Positions 55,333 to 61,630 of a stretch of 64,000 nt of DNA are shown here, in pieces. This DNA is from Nakamurella deserti (GTDB lineage: Bacteria > Actinomycetota > Actinomycetes > Mycobacteriales > Nakamurellaceae), in NCBI RefSeq assembly GCF_003260015.1, contig NZ_QCXS01000002.1, forward strand, positions 992,001 to 1,056,000, written 5' to 3'. Position 1 is the stretch's first letter. Every line of letters starts with the position of its first letter. The notes under the pieces were generated by a model. That model saw nothing but the letters and a program-made list of their open reading frames with translations. It had not been told where the DNA came from and searched no databases. Made by a program: the position numbers and the translations under genes.

Positions 55333-56163
55333 ATGAACGTCTGGCAGTCCATCGTCCTGGGCATCGTCGAGGGCCTGACCGAGTTCCTGCCGGTCTCCTC
55401 GACGGGTCACATCACCATCGCATCCGACCTCCTCGGCCTCGACATCGCCGACCCGGCGGTCACCGCGTACACCGCCGTCATCCAGGTCGGTGCCATCGCC
55501 GCCGTGCTGATCTACTTCTGGTCCGACATCAGCCGGTTGTTCCTGGCCTGGGTCCGCGGACTCGTCCGCGCCGACCGGCGCACGGATCCGGACTACCGGA
55601 TGGCCTGGCTGGTCATCATCGGCTCGCTGCCGATCGTGGTCGTCGGGTTCGCCGGGAAGGAACTGATCAAGGGTCCGCTGCGGTCGCTGTGGGTCGTCGC
55701 GGTCGCGCTAATCGTCTGGGGTGCGGTGATGCTCTACGCCGAGAAGGTGGCCACCCAGAAGCGGCCCGAGTCCGACCTCGGCCTCAAGGACGTGCTGTTG
55801 ATCGGCTTCGCCCAGAGCCTCGCCCTGATCCCCGGGGTCTCCCGTTCGGGGGCCACCATCTCGGTCGGCCTGATGCGCGGCCTCGACCGGGTTGCCGCCA
55901 CCCGGTTGGCCTTCTTCCTCGGCATCCCGGCGCTGCTCGGTGCCGGCGCCTACGAGCTGCCGTCCGCGCTCGGTGAGGGCGTCGGGGCGCTGCCCACCAT
56001 CGTCGGCACCGTGGTCAGCTTCGTCGTCGCCTACGCCAGCGTCGCCTGGCTGATGAAGTTCGTCTCCGGCAACAAGATCACCGTCTTCGTCTGGTACCGC
56101 TGGGTGCTCGGTGCGGCGCTCATCGTCGCGCTGTCCGCCGGCTGGATCGAGGCCGTCCAGTGA
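55333..56163 (+). CDS. uppP: Undecaprenyl-diphosphatase (BacA/UppP)
   Basis: A 276-residue membrane protein with both signature regions: EGLTEFLPVSSTGH (about 13-26) and PGVSRSGATIS (about 173-183), and about eight helices. It dephosphorylates undecaprenyl pyrophosphate so that the carrier lipid can be reused in cell-wall synthesis; loss raises bacitracin sensitivity. Its stop overlaps the GTG of the histidine phosphatase gene by four bases. Confidence 0.96.
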   Translation: MNVWQSIVLGIVEGLTEFLPVSSTGHITIASDLLGLDIADPAVTAYTAVIQVGAIAAVLIYFWSDISRLFLAWVRGLVRADRRTDPDYRMAWLVIIGSLPIVVVGFAGKELIKGPLRSLWVVAVALIVWGAVMLYAEKVATQKRPESDLGLKDVLLIGFAQSLALIPGVSRSGATISVGLMRGLDRVAATRLAFFLGIPALLGAGAYELPSALGEGVGALPTIVGTVVSFVVAYASVAWLMKFVSGNKITVFVWYRWVLGAALIVALSAGWIEAVQ

Positions 56164-56933
56164 CCGCCCCCGAGAGCGCCGCGGCTGCCGCCCCGGCCGC
56201 CACCACCACCGAGCCGGCCACCGCCGCCGCCCCGCCGCCCCGCCAGGACGGCCGCACGGTGATCCTGTTGCGTCACGCCCGCTCCACCGCCAACGTGGCC
56301 GGCGTGCTCGCCGGACGCAGCACCGGCGTCGTGCTCGACGAGAAGGGTGCCGGCCAGGCGGCCGACCTCGCGCAGCGGATGGCCGGCGTCCACGTGACGC
56401 AGATCGTCTCGTCCCCGCTCACCCGTTGCCAGCAGACGCTGGCTCCGGTCGCCGCCGCCCTCGGACTGCCGGTCGAGATCGACGAGCGGTTCTCCGAGGT
56501 CGACTACGGCACCTGGACCGGCCGCCCGTTGAAGGACCTGGCCGGTGAGGACCTGTGGCGCATCGTGCAGGCGCGGCCGAGTGCCGCGGTGTTCCCGGAG
56601 GGGGAGGGCCTCGCCGAGGTGTCCGCCCGCGCGGTCGCCGCCGTCGCCGAGCTGGTCGCCGCGGGTGGCGGGCCGGTGCTGGTGTGTTCGCACGGGGACG
56701 TCATCAAGGCGATCCTGGCCGACGCGCTGGGTATGCACCTGGACAGCTTCCAGCGGATCAACGTCAACCCGGCGTCGCTGTCGGTGGTGCGGTACTCGTC
56801 GATGCGGCCGATGGTCGACCGCATCAACGACACCGCCGACCTGAGCGCGTTGCTGCCGCCGCCGGCGACGGACCACCCCGTCACGGCCGCCGTCCCCGCC
56901 GGTGACGCGGTCGTCGGCGGCTCCACCGGATGA
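56160..56933 (+). CDS. Histidine phosphatase family protein (MSMEG_4193-like)
   Basis: A 257-residue protein. After an Ala/Pro/Thr-rich stretch of about 30 residues, the phosphatase domain begins with LLRHARSTAN (RHx motif with the phospho-His) and includes IVSSPLTRCQQT, the Glu in FSEVDYG, and the second His in VCSHGDVIKA. It belongs to the subgroup that occurs next to DUF3090, SCO1664-like and mshC genes in actinobacteria. Substrate unknown. GTG start overlapping the uppP stop (GTGA). Confidence 0.88.
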   Translation: MTAPESAAAAAPAATTTEPATAAAPPPRQDGRTVILLRHARSTANVAGVLAGRSTGVVLDEKGAGQAADLAQRMAGVHVTQIVSSPLTRCQQTLAPVAAALGLPVEIDERFSEVDYGTWTGRPLKDLAGEDLWRIVQARPSAAVFPEGEGLAEVSARAVAAVAELVAAGGGPVLVCSHGDVIKAILADALGMHLDSFQRINVNPASLSVVRYSSMRPMVDRINDTADLSALLPPPATDHPVTAAVPAGDAVVGGSTG

Positions 56934-56978
56934 CGGATTCCCGGGCCCGGCCCGGGCGCGCATAGGATCGGGGACGAC

Positions 56979-57533
56979 ATGGATCGCCAGGTACACATCT
57001 TCCGCTCACCCGACCGCTTCCTCGTCGGGACGGTCGGCCGTCCCGGGGAACGGGAGTTCTACCTGCAGGCGGTCGACGGCAAACGCGTCGTCTCGGTCGC
57101 CTGCGAGAAGCAGCAGGTCGCGGTCTTGGCCGACAAGCTCGGATCGCTGATCGGCGAGGTCGTCCGGCGCTTCGGCGAGAAGGAACCGACCATCGACCCG
57201 ACCGAACCGTCGCTGGAGACCCCGGTGGACCCGGAGTTCCGGGTCGGCACCATGGGCCTGGCCTGGGACGGGGACGGGTCGCGCATCGTCGTCGAGCTGC
57301 TGGCCATCACCGAGGCCGAGGTCAACGAGGACACCGTCCTGGACGACAGCGCCGACGGGCCCGACGCCCTTCGGGTGTTCCTGTCGCTGGACGAGGCGAT
57401 GAGCTTCGCCGCGCAGGCCGGTCGCGTCGTGTCGTCGGGGCGCCCGCCGTGCCCGCTCTGCGCCAACCCACTCGATCCCGAGGGCCACATCTGCCCGCGG
57501 CTGAACGGCTACCACCGCGGTGACCTCGGCTGA
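56979..57533 (+). CDS. DUF3090 family protein
   Basis: A 184-residue protein beginning MDRQVHIFRSPDRFLVGT with the family's C-terminal zinc-ribbon-like CPLCANPLDPEGHICPR. Function unknown, but it is a constant neighbour of the histidine phosphatase and the SCO1664-like kinase-fold protein ahead of mshC. TAGGAT at 56963-56968 is a likely -10 element with a very short leader. The last 14 bases overlap the next gene. Confidence 0.9.
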   Translation: MDRQVHIFRSPDRFLVGTVGRPGEREFYLQAVDGKRVVSVACEKQQVAVLADKLGSLIGEVVRRFGEKEPTIDPTEPSLETPVDPEFRVGTMGLAWDGDGSRIVVELLAITEAEVNEDTVLDDSADGPDALRVFLSLDEAMSFAAQAGRVVSSGRPPCPLCANPLDPEGHICPRLNGYHRGDLG

Positions 57534-58380
57534 CGCCGGGGGCGCAGAGCCGCCCGCGGACGACGCCGACACCGGTGTGGTCGCGGCCGATCTCGCTCCC
57601 GACGACCTCGCCGAACTGCTGGTGAACGGCGACCTCGAGATCGCCGGCCGGCTCTCCGACGCCTCCAACGTCACCCTGCTGGCCGAGGTCAGCTGGAACG
57701 GGCTCAAGGCCGACTGCGTCTACAAGCCCATCCGCGGCGAGCGGCCGCTGTGGGACTTCCCGGACGGCAGCCTGGCCGGCCGGGAGGTCGCCGCGGCGCT
57801 GGTCGCGCACGCCGCCGGCTGGGAGTGCGTGCCGCCGACCTTCCTGCGCGACGGGCCGGTCGGGACCGGCATGGTGCAGCTCTGGATCGACGACGCCGAC
57901 TCCGAGACCATGGTCGACCTGTTCCCGCGGAAGAAGCTGCCGAAGGGCTGGCTGCCGGTGCTGCGGGCCACCGACGCGACCGGCTCCCCGGCGGTGCTGG
58001 CGCACGCCGACGACCCCCGGTTGCAGCTGCTGGCCACCTTCGACCTCGTGGTCAACAACGCCGACCGCAAGGGACCGCACGTGCTCCCGGTGGTCGGCGG
58101 CCCCGTCTACGGCGTCGACCACGGGCTGACGCTGCACACCGAGAACAAGCTGCGCACCGTGCTGTGGGGCTGGGCCGGTGAGCCGCTGCCGGAGCAGGGC
58201 GTCGAGGGCCTGCACCGGCTGCGGGCCGCCGTGGCCGGTGACCTGGGGGAGTTGCTCGCCGAGCTGCTCACCCTCACCGAGATCGCCGCGCTGCAGCGGC
58301 GCGTCGACCGGCTGCTGGACCGCCCGGAGTTCGACCGGCCCCCGGAACACCGCACCCCGATCCCCTGGCCGCCGCTGTGA
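57520..58380 (+). CDS. SCO1664 family protein (PI3/4-kinase-like fold)
   Basis: A 286-residue protein of the actinobacterial family found between DUF3090 and mshC. Kinase-like features include ADCVYKPIRGERPLWDFP (ATP-binding Lys), LLATFDLVVNNADRKGPHVL (catalytic Asp-Asn-like segment) and VYGVDHGLTLH (metal-binding Asp). The substrate is unknown. GTG at 57520 lies within the DUF3090 C-terminus (overlap 14 bases), so translation is coupled. Confidence 0.85.
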   Translation: MTSADAGGAEPPADDADTGVVAADLAPDDLAELLVNGDLEIAGRLSDASNVTLLAEVSWNGLKADCVYKPIRGERPLWDFPDGSLAGREVAAALVAHAAGWECVPPTFLRDGPVGTGMVQLWIDDADSETMVDLFPRKKLPKGWLPVLRATDATGSPAVLAHADDPRLQLLATFDLVVNNADRKGPHVLPVVGGPVYGVDHGLTLHTENKLRTVLWGWAGEPLPEQGVEGLHRLRAAVAGDLGELLAELLTLTEIAALQRRVDRLLDRPEFDRPPEHRTPIPWPPL

Positions 58381-58390
58381 GGACCCGCTG

Positions 58391-59146
58391 ATGCCGACCC
58401 CCCACTCGCTGGGCGCCACCGTCTTCGGCGCCGGTCGCTACCTGGTCCGCACCGCCGGCTCGATGGCCGCCGACGTGGCCAGTGCCGCCGTCCGAACCGG
58501 CGAGGTCGTCGGCGGACTCGTCAGCGGCACCGCGGCCACCCCGGGGACCGTCCGGCTGACCGTGCTGATCCTGTCCGACGAGCACGGCGTGCCGTTGCTG
58601 CACCCCGCCCAGCTGGAGCCGGCGCTGGCCCGTGCCGACGCCGTGCTCACCGACGGCGCCGGCGTCCGCGTGCGGCACGTCGGCACCCACGTCATCACCG
58701 AACCCGCGCCCACGACGGCGCTGAACCCGCGCGCCAACAAGCTGCTGCTGCTGGACGAGGCGCTGGGCCGGACGGACTTCTACCACCGGCAGCTGAAGTA
58801 CGTCGAGGACACCGGCAGCGTCACCGACGTCGTCGGCCGCCCCATCACCGCCATCGTGGTCCGCGACATCGCCGGCCGCACCACCGGCTGCTCGCTGGGC
58901 ATCTCGGCCGACTGGGTCGTCGTGCAGGCCGGCCTCTTCGACACCGAGCGGCCACACGAGTACGACGAGACGGTGCTGGTGCACGAACTCGGGCACGCGC
59001 TGAACCTGCCGCACCACCCGTCGTCGGACAACCTCATGTACTACTCGTCCAGTCCGCCGGAGCATGTCCGCGGGACCGGGCTCAACGCCGTGCAGCGGGC
59101 CGTGATCAACGCCAACCGCCATGTGGTGCCCGGAGTTCGTCGCTGA
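58391..59146 (+). CDS. Metzincin-like zinc protease homologue in the mshC cluster
   Basis: A 251-residue protein of unrecognised family. A zinc-binding HELGHALNLPHH stretch near residues 199-210 follows HExxHxxNxxH, with Asn where metzincins have Gly, and NLMYYSS a little later could be the Met-turn. The first 45 residues are Ala/Gly-rich and partly hydrophobic but no clear signal peptide is seen. The domain before the zinc site (about 55-195) includes CSLGISADWVVVQAGLF. It is ten bases after the SCO1664-like gene and just before mshC, a place where no peptidase is normally expected. Confidence 0.6.
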   Translation: MPTPHSLGATVFGAGRYLVRTAGSMAADVASAAVRTGEVVGGLVSGTAATPGTVRLTVLILSDEHGVPLLHPAQLEPALARADAVLTDGAGVRVRHVGTHVITEPAPTTALNPRANKLLLLDEALGRTDFYHRQLKYVEDTGSVTDVVGRPITAIVVRDIAGRTTGCSLGISADWVVVQAGLFDTERPHEYDETVLVHELGHALNLPHHPSSDNLMYYSSSPPEHVRGTGLNAVQRAVINANRHVVPGVRR

Positions 59147-59160
59147 GCGCCGGACTTCGT

Positions 59161-59166
59161 TAGGGT
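59161..59166 (+). promoter_or_regulatory. -10 element of a probable leaderless mshC promoter
   Basis: TAGGGT ends six bases before the GTG at 59173, so mshC may have its own leaderless transcript besides read-through from upstream. Confidence 0.45.
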
Positions 59167-59172
59167 CGTGAG

Positions 59173-60405
59173 GTGCAGTCATGGCCAGCTCCGAAGCTCC
59201 CGGTGGTTCCCGGCGTTCCCGTCCCGCTCCGGCTGTACGACTCGGCCACCCGGACGGTGAAGCCCACCGAACCGGAGGACGTGGCCACCCTCTACGTCTG
59301 CGGGATCACCCCGTACGACGCCACCCACCTCGGTCACGCCGCCACCTACCTGGCGTTCGACCTGGTGCAGCGGGTGTGGCGGGACAACCGCTTCGACGTG
59401 CACTACGTGCAGAACGCCACCGACATCGACGACCCGCTGCTGGAGCGGGCGGAGCGTGACGGCGTCGACTGGCAGGAGCTCGCCGCCTCGCAGATCCAGC
59501 TGTTCCGTGAGGACATGGAGGCACTGCGGGTGCTGCCGCCGCGGGACTACATCGGCGCCGTCGAGGCGATGCCGGAGATCATCCGGGCGGTGAAGCAGCT
59601 GATGGAGTCGGGCGCTGCCTACCGCATCGACGTCCCCGACGCCGACGGCGAACTCCACGCCGACGTGTACTACGACGTCCGCAGCACCGACGCGTTCGGC
59701 TACGAGTCCGGCTACGACCGCGGCACCATGCTGCGGCTGTTCGCCGAGCGCGGCGGCGACCCCGACCGCCCCGGCAAGCGCGACGCGCTCGACGCCCTGC
59801 TGTGGCGGATGGAACGGCCGGGTGAGCCCGCGTGGGACTCGCCGATGGGCCCGGGACGCCCCGGCTGGCACATCGAGTGCGCGGCGATCGCCGGCAACCG
59901 GCTCGGTTACACCATCGACCTGCAGGGTGGCGGCAGCGACCTCATCTACCCGCACCACGAGTGTTCGGCCGCGCACGCCGAGGCGCTGTCCGGCCGCCCA
60001 CCGTTCGCCCGGCACTACACGCACGCCGGGATGATCGGGCTCGACGGCGAGAAGATGAGCAAGTCGCGCGGCAACCTGGTGTTCGTGTCGCAGCTGCGAC
60101 GCGAGGGCGTCGACCCGATGGCCATCCGGTTGGCGCTGCTGTCCCGGCACTACCGGGAGGACCGCTTCTGGACCGCGGCGACCCTGGACGAGGCCGTCGA
60201 ACGGCTCGCCCGCTGGCGTGCCGCCGCCCAGCGTTTCGGTTTCGACACCACCGAGGTGGTGGCCAAGCTGCGCAGCGCCCTCGGCAACGACCTGGACACC
60301 GTCAAGGCGATCAAGGTCGTCGACCAGTGGGCGCAGAACTCCTCGCTCGGTGGCGCGCAGGTCGCCGCCGCGGTGGACGCGCTGCTCGGCATCCGCCTGG
60401 TCTGA
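59173..60405 (+). CDS. mshC: L-cysteine:1D-myo-inositol 2-amino-2-deoxy-alpha-D-glucopyranoside ligase
   Basis: A 410-residue class I synthetase-like enzyme related to CysRS. It has the zinc-binding CGITPYD, the HIGH-equivalent [27 protein letters not shown], and KMSKSRGN. It joins cysteine to GlcN-inositol in mycothiol synthesis. The lack of a tRNA-binding C-terminal extension, the length and the gene neighbourhood separate it from CysRS. The start is GTG at 59173 (MQSWPAP). A 44-bp repeat array begins three bases after the stop. Confidence 0.96.
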   Translation: MQSWPAPKLPVVPGVPVPLRLYDSATRTVKPTEPEDVATLYVCGITPYDATHLGHAATYLAFDLVQRVWRDNRFDVHYVQNATDIDDPLLERAERDGVDWQELAASQIQLFREDMEALRVLPPRDYIGAVEAMPEIIRAVKQLMESGAAYRIDVPDADGELHADVYYDVRSTDAFGYESGYDRGTMLRLFAERGGDPDRPGKRDALDALLWRMERPGEPAWDSPMGPGRPGWHIECAAIAGNRLGYTIDLQGGGSDLIYPHHECSAAHAEALSGRPPFARHYTHAGMIGLDGEKMSKSRGNLVFVSQLRREGVDPMAIRLALLSRHYREDRFWTAATLDEAVERLARWRAAAQRFGFDTTEVVAKLRSALGNDLDTVKAIKVVDQWAQNSSLGGAQVAAAVDALLGIRLV

Positions 60406-60407
60406 GC

Positions 60408-60638
60408 AGGATCCTCCCGAAGTCGGGGAGGGAAGTTCCCGCTGGGCGGAAGGAATCCTCCCGAAGTCGGGGAGGGAAGTTCCCGCTGGGCGGAAGGAAT
60501 CCTCCCGGAGTCGGGGAGGGAAGTTCCCGCTGGGCGGGAGGAATCCTCCCGAAGTCGGGGAGGGAAGTTCCCGCTGGGCGGAAGGAATCCTCCCGGAGTC
60601 GGGGAGGGAAGTTCCCGCTGGGCGGGAGGAATCCTCCC
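60408..60638. repeat. 44-bp tandem repeat array, five copies plus a partial
   Basis: Units start at 60408 (one base shorter), 60451, 60495, 60539 and 60583, with a partial at 60627. Each has AGGAATCCTCCCGAAGTCGG then GGAGGGAAGTTCCCGCTGGG, containing a CCTCCC/GGGGAGG hairpin and a GGGAA/TTCCC palindrome. Units alternate at two positions (GAAGTC/GGAGTC and GGCGGA/GGCGGG). It lies in the convergent gap between mshC and the PAC2 gene. No spacers separate the units, so it is not CRISPR. Confidence 0.92.
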
Positions 60639-60683
60639 CGATCCCGGACGTCCCCGCTCAGCTCTCAGCGCAACGCCGCGGCG

Positions 60684-61544
60684 TCAGCGGCCGTCCCGTT
60701 TGTCGCCCTTGGGGGAGTTCCGGCGGCGCAGGTAGCGCTCGAACTCCTCGGCGAGCATCTCGCCGCTGGCCGGGGTGAGCGGCTCGGTCTCGGAGTCGCG
60801 CTCCTCGAGCCGGGCGATGTACTCGGCGATCTCGTCGTCGTCGGCGGCGATCTGGGTGACCTCGGCCTCCCACTCCTCCGACTGCTCCGGGTAGTTGCCG
60901 AGGTCGACCTCGATGTCGAGGAACTCCTCGACCCGGTGCAGCAGCGCGAGCGTCGCCTTGGGCGACGGGGCCTGCGAGACGTAGTGCGGCACCGACGCCC
61001 AGAACGACACCGCGGGGATGCCGGCCTGCAGGCAGGCGTCCTGGAACACCCCGGTGATGCCGGTCGGACCCTCGTAGGTGGACCGGGCCAGGCCGTAGCG
61101 CTCGGCGGTCGCCGCGTCCACCGCCGAGCCGCTGACCTGCACCGGACGGGTGTGCGGCACGTCGGCCAACAGCGCGCCGAGGCTCACCAGACTGCTCACC
61201 TGCAGCGCCTGGGCGATCTCGATGAGCTCGCGGCAGAACGCCTTCCAGCGGAAATTGGGCTCGATGCCGTGCACCAGCACGATGTCGCGGGCGGCCGCGG
61301 GCATCCGGCAGAAGGTCAGGCGGGTGGTCGGCCATTCGATGCGGCGGGTCACGCCGTCGACCATCTTGGTCTCCGGTCGCGACACCTGGAAGTCGTAGAA
61401 GCTCTCGGGGTCGACCTCGGTCAGCTCCTCGGCGTCCCAGGTGAGCGCGAGGTGCTCGACCGCCGACGTCGCCGCATCACCTGCGTCGTTCCAGCCTTCG
61501 AACGCGGCGATCATCACCGGATCGCGGAGTGCAGGTAGTTCCAT
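60684..61544 (-). CDS. PAC2 family protein
   Basis: A 286-residue protein of the proteasome assembly chaperone 2 (PAC2/DUF75) family in actinobacteria: AAFEGWNDAGDAAT near the N-terminus, LVHGIEPNFRWKAFC, SLGALLADVPHTRPV and SFWASVPHYVSQAPSPKATLALL are all typical. The acidic C-terminus (LEERDSETEPL) follows. A link to proteasome assembly is inferred from archaeal/eukaryotic relatives only. The ATG at 61544 (MELPALRDPV) is preferred to the GTG one codon before. It is divergent from metH with an 86-base gap. Confidence 0.88.
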   Translation of the reverse strand: MELPALRDPVMIAAFEGWNDAGDAATSAVEHLALTWDAEELTEVDPESFYDFQVSRPETKMVDGVTRRIEWPTTRLTFCRMPAAARDIVLVHGIEPNFRWKAFCRELIEIAQALQVSSLVSLGALLADVPHTRPVQVSGSAVDAATAERYGLARSTYEGPTGITGVFQDACLQAGIPAVSFWASVPHYVSQAPSPKATLALLHRVEEFLDIEVDLGNYPEQSEEWEAEVTQIAADDDEIAEYIARLEERDSETEPLTPASGEMLAEEFERYLRRRNSPKGDKRDGR

Positions 61545-61618
61545 CACCTCGACAGCCTACGACGCGCGCCCGCGGGAGCCGGCGCTCCGCGACGGCCGAC
61601 CCCCCGCACGGACGCCCG

Positions 61619-61624
61619 TAAACT
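61619..61624 (+). promoter_or_regulatory. -10 element of a probable leaderless metH promoter
   Basis: TAAACT ends six bases before the GTG at 61631. No ribosome-binding site is seen, and no cobalamin riboswitch fits in the short divergent gap. Confidence 0.45.
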
Positions 61625-61630
61625 CACCTG

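Noticed and set aside
59173-60405. Cysteinyl-tRNA synthetase
   Set aside because: It shares the catalytic motifs but lacks the tRNA-binding C-terminal region and lies in the mycothiol-ligase neighbourhood, so mshC is the better call.
60408-60638. Possible CRISPR array
   Set aside because: The units follow one another without spacers and no cas genes are nearby; it is a tandem repeat.
61548-61630. Cobalamin riboswitch before metH
   Set aside because: The gap is too short for a cobalamin riboswitch, no B12-box-like sequence is present, and a leaderless -10 element explains the start.
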